A DNA stretch of 64,000 nucleotides from CAIMFV01 sp040757715. Its GTDB lineage: Bacteria; Pseudomonadota; Alphaproteobacteria; Caulobacterales; Caulobacteraceae. The position numbers and the translations under genes are program-made. Below are positions 31,948 to 43,404 of the stretch, piece after piece. Location: positions 1-64,000 of the forward strand of contig JBFLWS010000018.1 in NCBI GenBank assembly GCA_040757715.1, written 5' to 3'. The notes under the pieces are model-generated. The model was not told the origin of the DNA, did no database searches, and saw nothing but the letters and a program-made list of their open reading frames with translations. Each line of letters begins with the position of its first letter. The stretch's first letter is position 1.

Positions 31948-33960
31948 TCAGTGCTGGGAGAAGGCGCCGATCAGGTCGTTGAGCGATGGCGACTTGGTCT
32001 TGTTTCCATCAGAGGGCGGGGGCGCTGACTTGGACTTCGACGGCTTGGTCGTCGGGGTGCTGTCTGAGCTTCCGCCAAGGACGCCGCCCAGCAATCCGCC
32101 CAGCGCTGAATCGCCGCCGCCGGACCCGATCAGAGCGCCAGCCTGCTGCGACAGCAGCGCTTGGGCGACGCCGCCGACGTCAGGCTCGTATTTCAGCGCC
32201 GACCAAGGGCCATGCACGCGGAACGGAACCGCCCCAAGATTGACCTTACGCCCGCCGAAGCCAGCCGAGCCTTGCGGCTTCAGCAGCACATCGAGACTGC
32301 GCTCGCCGAGGTTCGCCGACCCGAGGCCGGCCACGCCCAGTCCCGCGCCGGTGAGGCTGAGGTTTTTGGTGGCGGCCACGCCGTGCAGCACGGTGAAGTC
32401 GCCCCCGCCCACGGTGAAAGCGGTGCGGGCGCCAGGGCCCACGGCCCCGCGCGAGAGCGCCGAGGCGAGGTTGCCCGAGAGCGCGCCGAGATCTGCGCCC
32501 ACCACCGCGCCGTTGTTGACGGTGAGCGAGGCCTTGCCGCTGAGCGCGTGCATGATCTGATCGACATTGCGCCCTTGGGCGGCCAGGGCCACGGTTCCTG
32601 AGGCGGTCCCCTCGATGCGATCGATCCTGGCGAGGTCGGAGAAGAAGGTCTTGGCCTGAACGCCATGGAGCTGGAACCGGAAGCCGTAGCCGCCGGTGGT
32701 TCCGAGATCAGCCAGGCGCAGCGAGCCCGAACCTGCGCCGCCATAGAGCGCCATTTCGCCAATGCCGATGTCCGCCACGCCGTCCTGCAGGCGCACATGC
32801 AGGCGCGCATTGGAAAGGCCGATCTTGCGGAACTGTACATGGCTGGCGGCGAGGTTGAGATCGCCGTCGAAGGCCCGCAGGGCCTGTAGATCGATGGGGG
32901 TGGTCGGCCAGGCCCTGGCGGGCGGCGGCTCGGGGCCGAGATAGGGGTTCAGGTCGAGATTGGCCGTGGTGACGTCGCCCTTGACGAACGGCCGGGCCTC
33001 GGAGGTGTCCACGCTCAACTGCCCCGCCGCCACGATGTGGTCGAGGCCGATCCGGGCGTGGTCGAAGGAAATCTGTTGCCCCACCTTGGCGAGGCGGCCC
33101 TTCACCGCAAAGGCGCCGAGGCCCGGGCCGGGCTTCATCGGCTTGCCCGCGAGGCGCGCCAGCTCCCGCAAGGAGGGCCCTGACATGTCCACGTCGCCTT
33201 CGATCGGTCCGGGGGCGATGCCGGCCACGCCGGTGATGGCGAGATTAAGCGGCTTGGACTTGAGGCTCAGGGCCACCGGGCTGCGACCGCCGTTCAAGAG
33301 CGTGCGCGGCTCGTTGGCGGTGAGGCTGATCTCCGCGGTCTCCCCCAGCCAGTCGAAATTTCCGTTGATCTGGGCGGGGTGATCAAGGCCGCCGAGCTTC
33401 AGCGCCAGATTGATGTTGGCCAAGGATTGCACCAGCTTCGACTGACCATCGAAGAAGGTCACCGTGCTGCGCTGCACCGACAAGTCGTCGATGCGCAGAT
33501 CCTTCAGCCACTCCGGCGGCCTTTCGTTCGGCTGAGGCTGGCGCCTGGCGAGGTTCCAGTTGACCCGGCCGTCCGCCTCCTTCTCGAAGTGGATGGCCGC
33601 GCCGTTGAGGATCACCTTGCGGATTTCCACGTGCCCGGTGAGGAGCGGAAGCGTGGAGACCGCCACGTCCATGGCGTCGGCGTCCATCAGATGCGCCGCC
33701 TGACCCCCCTCGATATTGGCGATGGAAAGGCCGCCGGCCTCCACGCCGATGACGGGCCAGAACACCAGCCGCACGCCTTTGGCGATGCGGACCTCGCGGC
33801 CGAGATTGTGCGACAGGGTCTGTTCGAGTTCGTGCGCGATGGGGTTTTGCGCCAGCCAGAGCGCAGCGGCGCCGGTGGCGATCAGCACGACTGCGCCCAC
33901 CACGCCCACCACGATCAGCGCCGTCCGGCGCCATCCGAATTTCGCCTTCGCCATGCTCAA
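31948..33960 (-). CDS. AsmA-family envelope protein
   Basis: The 670-residue protein has one N-terminal membrane anchor (TALIVVGVVGAVVLIATGAAALWL). The AsmA domain (about 1-200) begins RRTALIVVGVV and contains HELEQTLSHNLGREV, and the AsmA_2 region lies toward the C-terminus (RIEGTASGTVALAAQGRN, ALSGKASLTVNNG, GSANLGERSLDVLLKPQG). AsmA-like proteins form long beta grooves in the periplasm and are tied to lipid transfer and outer-membrane integrity. A Ser/Pro/Lys-rich tail (about 640-655) is low complexity. It appears to be a single-gene unit. Confidence 0.88.
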   Translation of the reverse strand: MSMAKAKFGWRRTALIVVGVVGAVVLIATGAAALWLAQNPIAHELEQTLSHNLGREVRIAKGVRLVFWPVIGVEAGGLSIANIEGGQAAHLMDADAMDVAVSTLPLLTGHVEIRKVILNGAAIHFEKEADGRVNWNLARRQPQPNERPPEWLKDLRIDDLSVQRSTVTFFDGQSKLVQSLANINLALKLGGLDHPAQINGNFDWLGETAEISLTANEPRTLLNGGRSPVALSLKSKPLNLAITGVAGIAPGPIEGDVDMSGPSLRELARLAGKPMKPGPGLGAFAVKGRLAKVGQQISFDHARIGLDHIVAAGQLSVDTSEARPFVKGDVTTANLDLNPYLGPEPPPARAWPTTPIDLQALRAFDGDLNLAASHVQFRKIGLSNARLHVRLQDGVADIGIGEMALYGGAGSGSLRLADLGTTGGYGFRFQLHGVQAKTFFSDLARIDRIEGTASGTVALAAQGRNVDQIMHALSGKASLTVNNGAVVGADLGALSGNLASALSRGAVGPGARTAFTVGGGDFTVLHGVAATKNLSLTGAGLGVAGLGSANLGERSLDVLLKPQGSAGFGGRKVNLGAVPFRVHGPWSALKYEPDVGGVAQALLSQQAGALIGSGGGDSALGGLLGGVLGGSSDSTPTTKPSKSKSAPPPSDGNKTKSPSLNDLIGAFSQH

Positions 33961-33996
33961 GTCCCCATATCTCGACGCGCCAACCCCCGCCGGCGG

Positions 33997-35649
33997 TCAG
34001 ACCATCTCCGCGGCTACGGAAAGAATCGCCTTGAAGAGACGCTGTACATCTTGCGCCGGATCACCGGCCGCTCCTGACGAGGCGGCGACGTCGGCGATGC
34101 GCGCCTCAATCTTGGAGCGGGCGGCGATTTTGAGGGCGTCGGCGTCCGCCGCGGCCTGGTCCGCCGCCGAGGGCGCGATGATCACGAACGACAGGCCCCG
34201 CGTGGGTTGCTGCAGCATGTGACCGCTGTCGAACAGATTATCCACGTAGAGCACGTGACGCACGCCAAACCGCCGCTCCAGCCGGCGCACCATGAAGGGG
34301 GCGCGGCCGGCGCGGCTGCGGAGGCCCATCAACAGGAACGGCGCGCCGCTATGCTCATGCACGAAATCCGAGAAGGCCGGACTGCCCCTCAGCGCATTCA
34401 GGTGAACGGCGGCGTAGACCTTGGCCACCGCGAAGTAGCTGACCGCGAAGAGGGCGGTGGCGCTGATGTCGACGAGATAGCTGGTATAGCTGGCGCAATA
34501 GATGGTGACGGCGATGAAGCCGGTCTGCAGGCTCGCGAACAGCGCGTTGATCCAGCTATTGCTTATCCGAAAGATGAACGAGGCGGCGATGCCGATGATC
34601 GACACCATCGAGAGCAGCGTCGTCACCCAGGACGGAATCGGCTTCAGGTAGGTGCCGTGCGCCATGTCGTCCATGGCGGTGGCGAGGATGGTGGTGTCGT
34701 CGGTGAGCGGCGCGGCGGCGGTGCCCTTCAGACTGCCGATTCCCACCGCCGAGGCGCCGATCAGGATCTGCTTGCCGCGATAGGTCGCGATCCGCGCCGG
34801 GTCGCCGGACTCAAGATCGGCCGCCACATCGACAAAGCTGCGTCGGGCGTAGTCGCCACGCTTGTTGCGCCAGTTGAGCAGCATGCCTTGAGGAAAGTCG
34901 TCCGGGGCGATGCGGGGACGGGCGCCGCCGACCTGCAGGGCGCGCAGGGCGATGGAGGGGAAGGCGAAGGCCGCCTCCACTTGATAGGGGTCGTAGCGGC
35001 GCACCGCGCCGTCGGCGTCCACGCGCAGATTATTGAAGCCGAGCCGATCATAGGCCGCCGGGAAGGCGGGCGCGATCACCGCCACGGGCCGAGCAGCCGC
35101 CGCGCGGTCGCGTATCTCGGCGCCGGCGAAACGGGTGATCGACACCTGGCTCACGCCATCATTGGCCGGGTTCAGGCGCGTGAGCGGCAGCACAACCGTC
35201 GGCGCGTGCGCCAGCACGTCCTCCAGCATGGCGTCGTCGTCCTTGTGGGCGATGTCCGGATCGCTGAAGGTGAGATTGACCAGGATGGATTTCGCGCCCG
35301 CGTCTGACAGACCGGCCAGGGTCTCGGCGATCACTGATCGAGGCCAGGGCCAGCGTCCCTTGGTGGGTGCGAGGGCGGCGAGGGAGCGTTCGTCAATATC
35401 GACGATCAATGTGTTGGGGTCCGGCGCCGGGCTCGACAGGCGCAGGCGCACCGCCATGTCGATGGCCGTGTCCTTCACGCCAAGCGGCGTCCAGGTCGCC
35501 AGGTGGTTGGCGAAGATCGCCGCCAGGAACAGCGCGGCCAATCCCACATAAAAGGCCACAGGGCGGCTGCGGGCGCCGCGCCCGACGCCCAGCGTCGCCC
35601 GCCGGATCAGGCTGGCGTGTTGATCAGAGGGGGTGGATCGGCCGCTCAT
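33997..35649 (-). CDS. CHASE2 sensor protein without a recognised output domain
   Basis: The 550-residue protein has an N-terminal membrane helix (YVGLAALFLAAIFANHLATW), a large extracytoplasmic CHASE2 domain (about 55-340) with NTLIVDIDERSLAALAPTKG and WPWPRSVIAETLAGL, then three C-terminal membrane helices (about 340-430) and a 130-residue cytoplasmic tail. CHASE2 usually feeds a histidine kinase, cyclase or kinase domain; here the tail shows no such motifs. The tail has VHEHSGAPFLLMGLRSR-like sequence that I do not recognise. It overlaps the M48 protease gene by 4 bp, so the two probably act together in envelope sensing. Confidence 0.8.
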   Translation of the reverse strand: MSGRSTPSDQHASLIRRATLGVGRGARSRPVAFYVGLAALFLAAIFANHLATWTPLGVKDTAIDMAVRLRLSSPAPDPNTLIVDIDERSLAALAPTKGRWPWPRSVIAETLAGLSDAGAKSILVNLTFSDPDIAHKDDDAMLEDVLAHAPTVVLPLTRLNPANDGVSQVSITRFAGAEIRDRAAAARPVAVIAPAFPAAYDRLGFNNLRVDADGAVRRYDPYQVEAAFAFPSIALRALQVGGARPRIAPDDFPQGMLLNWRNKRGDYARRSFVDVAADLESGDPARIATYRGKQILIGASAVGIGSLKGTAAAPLTDDTTILATAMDDMAHGTYLKPIPSWVTTLLSMVSIIGIAASFIFRISNSWINALFASLQTGFIAVTIYCASYTSYLVDISATALFAVSYFAVAKVYAAVHLNALRGSPAFSDFVHEHSGAPFLLMGLRSRAGRAPFMVRRLERRFGVRHVLYVDNLFDSGHMLQQPTRGLSFVIIAPSAADQAAADADALKIAARSKIEARIADVAASSGAAGDPAQDVQRLFKAILSVAAEMV

Positions 35650-36503
35650 CGTGCGCGTCTGATGCGGGCTGCCGCCGGCGAGGGCTCGGCCGCCGCCTCC
35701 AGCTCTGGCGACGCCGCGGCGGTCATGGCCGCAATTCGCGCCTCGGGCGAGGGATGGGTGGAGAACAGCATGGCCGTGTCGGCCTGACCTGGCGCCAGCG
35801 CCTCCAGCCGCTCCATCACCGCGATCAGGGCCGAGGAGTCGTATCCCGCCCGCGCCGCGATCACCATGCCGTCGCGATCAGCTTCGAACTCGGCACCCTT
35901 GTCGAGGCCGCGGGCGATGAGCCGCGCCCCAAGATCGGCCATCACCTTGGCGTTGCGCCCCGAGTCGCCGCGCCCCGAGTCGCCGCGCACCAGCGCGCCT
36001 TCCCCGAGCGCCACCAACTTCTGCTGCTGGATCACCTTCCACTGATGGCGGCGGTTCACGTGCGCGATCTCGTGGGCGAGTACGGCGGCGAGTTCGTCTT
36101 CGGATTCCAGGCGCTCATAAAGGCCCCGCGTCAGCACCACGATGCCGCCCGGGAAGGCCATGGCGTTCACCGAGGGGGTGTCGAGCACGGCGAAACGCCA
36201 CTCCACGTCCCGCCGCTCCACCTGGCGCGCCAGATTGCGCCCCACCAGATTGACGTAGCTCTGCACGCCGGCATTGCGCCAAGCGGGGGCGGCGCCGAAC
36301 ACCGGCGCGGCCATGATCTCGCCGGCCTGCGCCTCCTCATCGGTACTCTGGCGCCCGGTGAGGTCCTTGGCCTGTTGCAGGATCTGTCCGAGGCCAGAGG
36401 CCTGGGGCAGGCTAGGGAATGGCGAGTTCTGCGCCGAGCTCGCGCCAGCGAGCAGCGACGCCAGGGCGGCGACGACCAGCGTCGGATAGGTGTTGTGGAT
36501 CAC
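35646..36503 (-). CDS. M48-family zinc metalloprotease
   Basis: The 285-residue protein starts at a GTG (36503-36501) behind GGGAGACGA, overlapping the upstream SH3 gene's stop (GTGA). The signal peptide is VVAALASLLAGASSAQ. The protease core has LAHEIAHVNRRHQ (zinc HExxH) and EFEADRDG (third ligand), with FSTHPSPEARI near the end, typical of periplasmic M48 peptidases such as LoiP/BepA relatives. The longer frame to 37091 runs through the SH3 gene in another frame and is not real. Confidence 0.9.
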   Translation of the reverse strand: MIHNTYPTLVVAALASLLAGASSAQNSPFPSLPQASGLGQILQQAKDLTGRQSTDEEAQAGEIMAAPVFGAAPAWRNAGVQSYVNLVGRNLARQVERRDVEWRFAVLDTPSVNAMAFPGGIVVLTRGLYERLESEDELAAVLAHEIAHVNRRHQWKVIQQQKLVALGEGALVRGDSGRGDSGRNAKVMADLGARLIARGLDKGAEFEADRDGMVIAARAGYDSSALIAVMERLEALAPGQADTAMLFSTHPSPEARIAAMTAAASPELEAAAEPSPAAARIRRAR

Positions 36504-37042
36504 GGTTCGTCTCCCGCCGATGCCGAGGCCTTCGCTTCGTGCACATAGTCGAGGCGCCGGGTCTTCAGGCCGGCCTTGGTTGCGAACTGCGCCGCGGCCG
36601 TCTCGCTCGCCTCCGTGCGGCGCAAGGCCGCCACGGCTGCGGGGGCCGGCGTCGCCTTGGCGAAGTCGCTGGCGTCGAGCCCGCGCCCGCCCGAAGCGCT
36701 GACGATATTTTTCGAACCCGTCCGTCCGGAGGCCAGCGCCGCCACGTCGCCGGACGAGCGGCCGGCCAGGGATAGCCGGGAGAGTTTGAGCCAACCCGCG
36801 CTCGGACCGGAACGCACTTGCGCCCAGAACCCCTTGCGCGCCGTGATTTCCACGGAGGCCCCCGCCTTCACCGCGCCCGTGCTTGCGGCGCTGATCGCCG
36901 GCGCGGCCTGAAGCGGTCCCGCCACACGCACCTTGGCGGTCTCGGCAGCGACGCCTCCCGACCACAGAAGCGCGCCTGCCACAATAATAGTCGCCGCGCC
37001 CGCGCGCCGACGCCCCGTTCGCCCCAAGGTCGCCTCCCCCAA
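36500..37042 (-). CDS. Secreted SH3-like domain protein
   Basis: The 180-residue protein has a signal peptide ending near GGVAAETA, then one bacterial SH3 domain (about 45-90: VRVAGPLQAAPAISAAST to VEITARKGFWAQVR and GPSAGWLKLSRLSL). The remainder is Ala/Ser-rich with an RTGSKNIVSASGGRGLDASD stretch. Such proteins bind wall peptides or other envelope partners. It is the first gene of the SH3 - M48 - CHASE2 unit, and the organisation suggests control of protease activity at the cell wall. Confidence 0.8.
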   Translation of the reverse strand: MGEATLGRTGRRRAGAATIIVAGALLWSGGVAAETAKVRVAGPLQAAPAISAASTGAVKAGASVEITARKGFWAQVRSGPSAGWLKLSRLSLAGRSSGDVAALASGRTGSKNIVSASGGRGLDASDFAKATPAPAAVAALRRTEASETAAAQFATKAGLKTRRLDYVHEAKASASAGDEP

Positions 37043-37233
37043 TACGAGGTGAGGTTAACACCTCCGTGCGACGAATTGAACGGCGAAGCACCGACGGGGC
37101 GACCGGTTCGGGCGCTCGCCGTCAACGTTGGCTTCGCCGCCTTTCGTGACCAAGCAACCGACAGTTTTTTGTTGGTCGCCGCGTCGTGACTACCTTGGTC
37201 TTGCCTCAGGCCTTGGGTGGCCCTTATTCGAAC

Positions 37234-38310
37234 ATGAAACCGTTTGATCGCGAGAATCAGTCTTTGCCCAATCGGCGTCCAACCATCGACGATGTCGCGG
37301 CACTTTCCGGAGTGGCGCGGGTGACGGTGTCGCGCGTGCTCAATGGCGGCCCGAACGTGCGCCCGCAGGTGCGCGAAAAGGTCATGGCGGCGGTGGAGGC
37401 CCTGCAGTACCGGGTTAACGTGCAGGCCCAGAGGCTGGCGGCCCGCAGCTCCTGGACCCTGGCCATGGTGGTGGAGGCCAGTCACGACGCCGAGCCCAAT
37501 TCCTTTTACCACTCGGGCCTCGAGATCGGCGCCTTGCGCGCCTGCGCCGACGCGGGCTTCCAGCTGCAGATGCACCCGTTTTCGGAGCAGACTGAAGGGG
37601 CGGCGGACGCTGAAATCCTCGCCCTGGCGACGAGCGGCCAGGCGGACGGGCTCGTGCTCACGCCGCCGTTTTCGGACCGCTTGGCGCTGCTGCGCCAGTT
37701 GCACGCGGCCCATTTCCCCGTGGCCTGCATCTCCGCCGGTCCCGAGGCGCGCCAGGCCGCGCCGAGCGTGCGCATGGACGAGGCGGGCGCGGGCTTCGAC
37801 ATCACGCGCCATTTGCTGGAGCAAGGCCACCGGCGCTTCGCGTTCATGAAGGGGCTGCACGGGCACCTGGCGGCGGAAGAGCGCTATTCCGGATTCTTGG
37901 CGGCCCTCGCCGCCGAGGGGCTGGACGAAAGCTCGGTGGTCGCAGCCAGGGGCGATTTCACCTTCCGATCCGGAGCGGCGCTGACGCCGGAGCTGATCCA
38001 GGCGCCGCTGCGGCCGACGGCCCTGATCTGCGCCAACGACGATATGGCCGTGGGCGCCATGTTCGCCGCCCATCGCATGGGCCTTGATATCCCCGCCCAG
38101 TTGTCCGTGGTCGGCTTCGACGACACGCCGGTGTCGGCGATCATCTGGCCGCCCCTCACCACCGTGCACCAGCCGCTGAAGCGCATGGGGGCCCGGGCGG
38201 TGGAGCTGCTGGTGAGCCAAGTGCGCAAGACCCAGGAGCGCGGCGAACGTCACGAAGAGATCATCCCGCATCAACTGATGCGGCGCGATTCCACCGCCGC
38301 CGTGCATTAG
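37234..38310 (+). CDS. LacI-family repressor of the beta-glucan locus
   Basis: I prefer ATG 37234 (358 residues) to the GTG at 37186, since it leaves the usual short leader before the LacI helix-turn-helix (TIDDVAALSGVARVTVSRVLN, about residues 16-36). The periplasmic-binding-protein-like effector domain follows (about 75-350), including ALICANDDMAVGAMFAAHRMG and LSVVGFDDTP. It is divergent from the SH3 operon and directly upstream of a TonB receptor. The promoter of that receptor holds a perfect LacI-type palindrome, so local repression relieved by a sugar is very likely. Confidence 0.9.
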   Translation: MKPFDRENQSLPNRRPTIDDVAALSGVARVTVSRVLNGGPNVRPQVREKVMAAVEALQYRVNVQAQRLAARSSWTLAMVVEASHDAEPNSFYHSGLEIGALRACADAGFQLQMHPFSEQTEGAADAEILALATSGQADGLVLTPPFSDRLALLRQLHAAHFPVACISAGPEARQAAPSVRMDEAGAGFDITRHLLEQGHRRFAFMKGLHGHLAAEERYSGFLAALAAEGLDESSVVAARGDFTFRSGAALTPELIQAPLRPTALICANDDMAVGAMFAAHRMGLDIPAQLSVVGFDDTPVSAIIWPPLTTVHQPLKRMGARAVELLVSQVRKTQERGERHEEIIPHQLMRRDSTAAVH

Positions 38311-38392
38311 GCCAGCCGCCCTTGGAGCCTGGCCAAGGGCCGGCCAATTTTCATCTTTCGATCGCCACTAGGAAATAAAGTCCGAAGCCTCA

Positions 38393-38437
38393 TTGACAGA
38401 GTTGAGGATTTGGCGCCTAAATTGAAAGCGCTTCCAA
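38393..38437 (+). promoter_or_regulatory. Promoter and LacI-type operator upstream of the TonB receptor
   Basis: TTGACA (38393-38398) forms a strong -35 element, and TAAATT (38418-38423) or CCTAAA (38416-38421) is a plausible -10. The palindrome TTGAAAGCGCTTCCAA (38422-38437) fits the LacI-family pattern TGNNANCGNTNNCA and sits across the expected transcription start, an ideal repressor position. A sister site (TTGACAGCGCTATCAA) precedes the MFS gene at 46490. Confidence 0.75.
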
Positions 38438-38497
38438 TCGCCAAAGAGCGATTACGGCAAATAGGACGAGACGCTTGCGAGCGTCCGGGGGAGGAAC

Positions 38498-41326
38498 ATG
38501 ATGACCAGGCAGAAGCTGGCGGGCGCGCGCGCCCACGCCACGGATTTTCGTGCGAATTGGCGGCGAACGGCCACAGCGTGTGCAGCGCTGCTGGCCTTCA
38601 GCGCGGTCGAGGCGCGGGCCCAAAGCGCGGGGACGACCAGCCCCGCGGCTTCAGACGATACCGGCGCCGGAGCGGTGGTGGTCACCGGCATTCGCCGCTC
38701 GCTGCAGGACTCGCTGCAGGTGAAGCGCGGATCGGACGAGATCGTCGAAGTGATTTCCGCCGAGGACATCGGCAAGCTGCCGGACGAGAGCATCGCCGAT
38801 TCGCTGACCCGCCTGCCGGGCCTTGCCGGCCAACGGGTGCAGGGCCGCTATCAGGACATCTCCATCCGCGGCCTTTCGCCGGACTTCACCTCGACCCTGC
38901 TGGACGGCTTCCAGCAAGCGTCCACCGGCGACAACCGCGCCGCCGAATTCGACCAGTATCCGTCTGAACTGATCAGCGGCGTGACGGTCTACAAGTCGCC
39001 CGACCCGAACAACATCGGTCAGGGCCTGGCCGGCACGGTGAACCTGCAGACCCTGAACCCGCTCGATCGGACCAAGCGCGTCATCGCCATCAATGTGCGG
39101 GGATCGCAGGAGAGCGGCAGCAAGCTGAACCCCGGGACTTCGCTCGCCGGATCGCGCATCAGCGCCGCCTATGTCGACCAGTTCCGCGACGGGACCGTCG
39201 GCTTCGCCCTCGGCTATGCGCACCTCGATGCGCCGGAACAGGAAAAGCACTATCACGCTTGGTGGTGGCAGCCGCAGGACGGCCTGCTGCCCGCCGCCGA
39301 CAAGGGCGCCCAGGTGCTGAACGGCGCCGAGGTGTACGCCTATTCGCGCACCCTGGTGCGCGACGCGGTGATGAGCACCCTGGAGTTCAAGCCCAACGCC
39401 AATTTCCACAGCACCAACACCTTGTACTATTCCAAGTTCAAGGAAACGGAGTTGATGCACGGGGCGGAATGGATGGACTTCGCCGAGTCCACCGGACCGA
39501 TCCTCAATCCCACCGTGGCCACCATCGGCGGTCAACTGATCAACACCAGCGGCACTGCGCAAGGCGTCGTGCCCATCCTCATCAGCAACTGGAATACGCG
39601 TAAGGACACGTTGCTGTCCTTCATCTCCCGGAACACTTGGGACGTGAACGGCTGGAAGCTGTCGGGCGATCTGAGCTACTCCTATGCGGAGCGCAAAGAG
39701 ACCAACATGGAGCAGTACGCGCACTACGGCGCGACGCGCACCTTGGACAACCTGACCTATTCGGGCGTCGCCAGCGGGCAATTGCCATCGTTCACGCCCG
39801 GCCTGAACTACGCCGACGCGTCCAAGGTCTATCTGGGCGATCCGGCCCCGTGGGGCGGCTGGGGACATGACGGCACGGTCCACGACCCGACCACCAAGGA
39901 CACCTTCACTGAAGGCAAGTTCATGGCCAAGCACGACGTTGAAGGTGGGCTTAGCGCTATCTTCAAGGATTTCGACGTCGGCTTCGACTATTCCGACCGG
40001 GTCAAGCAAAAGACCGAGTCCGACTTCAACCTGTTCCTGAACGGATCGGGCGGCCCGTCGAGCTACAGCTCCGCCTTCAGCGCGCTCATCCCCGCCGCGG
40101 CGATCAAGGGAACGAGCAACCTCTCCTTTGGCGGTTTCCCCGGCATGGTGGGGTATGACCCTCAGGCGGTGATGTCGCTCTATACGCTGTCGCCCATCAA
40201 CGACACCAACCAGTATGATCGCGACTGGCGCGTCGAAGAGCTGTTGGGCACGGCCTTCTTCAAGGCGACGATCCGCAGCGAAGTGCACGGGATGCCGGTC
40301 ACCGGCAATCTCGGCGCGCAATATGTGTATTCGACCCAGAAGTCGCGCGGCTTCATCACCCAGAACACTTCGGGCGGTACATTGGGATTTGTGCCCTACT
40401 CGAAGTCGGTCAGCTACGGCGAGTTCCTGCCGAGCTTGAACCTGCGCTTGGAACTGCCGTTCGAGCAGGACATTCGCTTCGCCGCAGCGCGGGAAATGTC
40501 GCGCCCGCGCTTGGACGACCTACGCGCCAACGCCTCGGCGGGCGTCTCCTCGCCCGGCCCCTTGGGTTATGGCTCCTGGAGCGGCAACGGCGGCAATCCC
40601 AACCTGCGTCCCTGGCTGGCCAACGCCATCGACCTGACCTACGACAAGTACTTCTCCAAGGCGAGCTACATCTCCTTCGCCTACTTCTATAAGGACGTGC
40701 AGACCTACATCTACACGCAGGACAATCCGCACTACGACTTCACCGGTTACCCCAATATCTCGGGCTACCCTGTAAATCCGGCCACCGGGAACTTTGGCGA
40801 CTACCAGCGGCCGAACAATGGCCAGGGCGGCAAGGTCGAGGGCATCGAGCTCGGCGGCAACTTCGAAGGACGGCTGATTTCGCCCTGGCTGAACGGCTTC
40901 GGGGTCGACGCTGGCGCCTCGCGCACCTGGACGACCATCATGTCGGCTGGACCGACGTCGCCGGGCGTGCCTTTGCCTGGCCTGTCGGGCACCGTGGCGT
41001 CGTGGACCGCCTACTACGAAAAGGACGGCTTCTCCGCCCGTATCGGCCAGCGCTACCGTTCGGCCTATCGCGGCCAGGTGGCGGCGCTGTTCGCGCTTCT
41101 GTCCTACACGGAGATCGCCGCGTCGCGCACCACCGACGCCCAGCTCAGCTATGAGTTCAAGACCGGGCGTCTGGCGGGTCTGACCCTGTTGTTACAGGGC
41201 TATAACCTGACGAACTCGCCCTACAAGGAGTACATGGGCAATACCCCGAACCCTAATCCGACCCAGCTTGGCAAGTACGAGACCTATGGGCGGACCTTGC
41301 TGTTCGGCTTCAATTACAAAATGTAA
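38498..41326 (+). CDS. TonB-dependent receptor for a glucan/oligosaccharide
   Basis: The 942-residue outer-membrane receptor starts with two Met codons, then a signal peptide (TACAALLAFSAVEARAQ) and a TonB box region (GAGAVVVTGIRRSL). The plug domain (about 60-180) has VISAEDIGKLPDESIADSLT and the SIRGLSPDFTSTLLDG motif, then a long 22-strand barrel ending in a terminal aromatic strand (GRTLLFGFNYKM). The IROMP-like plug is the type abundant in Caulobacter and Xanthomonas carbohydrate loci. Lying between its LacI operator and GH3/GH30 genes, it likely imports beta-glucan oligosaccharides. Confidence 0.93.
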   Translation: MMTRQKLAGARAHATDFRANWRRTATACAALLAFSAVEARAQSAGTTSPAASDDTGAGAVVVTGIRRSLQDSLQVKRGSDEIVEVISAEDIGKLPDESIADSLTRLPGLAGQRVQGRYQDISIRGLSPDFTSTLLDGFQQASTGDNRAAEFDQYPSELISGVTVYKSPDPNNIGQGLAGTVNLQTLNPLDRTKRVIAINVRGSQESGSKLNPGTSLAGSRISAAYVDQFRDGTVGFALGYAHLDAPEQEKHYHAWWWQPQDGLLPAADKGAQVLNGAEVYAYSRTLVRDAVMSTLEFKPNANFHSTNTLYYSKFKETELMHGAEWMDFAESTGPILNPTVATIGGQLINTSGTAQGVVPILISNWNTRKDTLLSFISRNTWDVNGWKLSGDLSYSYAERKETNMEQYAHYGATRTLDNLTYSGVASGQLPSFTPGLNYADASKVYLGDPAPWGGWGHDGTVHDPTTKDTFTEGKFMAKHDVEGGLSAIFKDFDVGFDYSDRVKQKTESDFNLFLNGSGGPSSYSSAFSALIPAAAIKGTSNLSFGGFPGMVGYDPQAVMSLYTLSPINDTNQYDRDWRVEELLGTAFFKATIRSEVHGMPVTGNLGAQYVYSTQKSRGFITQNTSGGTLGFVPYSKSVSYGEFLPSLNLRLELPFEQDIRFAAAREMSRPRLDDLRANASAGVSSPGPLGYGSWSGNGGNPNLRPWLANAIDLTYDKYFSKASYISFAYFYKDVQTYIYTQDNPHYDFTGYPNISGYPVNPATGNFGDYQRPNNGQGGKVEGIELGGNFEGRLISPWLNGFGVDAGASRTWTTIMSAGPTSPGVPLPGLSGTVASWTAYYEKDGFSARIGQRYRSAYRGQVAALFALLSYTEIAASRTTDAQLSYEFKTGRLAGLTLLLQGYNLTNSPYKEYMGNTPNPNPTQLGKYETYGRTLLFGFNYKM

Positions 41327-41384
41327 CTCCGGACTTTGACACCCCCAAAGCGCGAGCCGCCTTCCACTAGATCGCGCGAACTTG

Positions 41385-41417
41385 CTCCCGAACCGGCGTC
41401 CGACGCTGGTTCGGGAG
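41385..41417 (+). terminator. Strong hairpin after the TonB receptor gene
   Basis: CTCCCGAACC (41385-41394) pairs perfectly with GGTTCGGGAG (41408-41417), a 10-bp stem with a 13-base loop. Only three T follow, so it may be a weak terminator or, more likely, an mRNA-stabilising or processing stem that lets the receptor outrun the downstream glycosidase genes. The GH3 start is 35 bp beyond. Confidence 0.6.
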
Positions 41418-41451
41418 ATTTGCTTCCGAATATTTCAAGCTTGGTGACAGA

Positions 41452-43384
<1,933 letters not shown>

Positions 43385-43404
<20 letters not shown>

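Noticed and set aside
36504..37091. Extension of the M48 protease frame to 37091
   Set aside because: It passes through the SH3 gene in another frame. The GTG at 36503 gives a proper signal peptide and ribosome site.
37235..37248. TGAAACCGTTTGAT at the start of the first LacI gene, like the operators at 59.7 and 63.4 kb
   Set aside because: It lies in codons 1-5 of the gene, the last two bases do not fit and the palindrome is broken. It may be chance.
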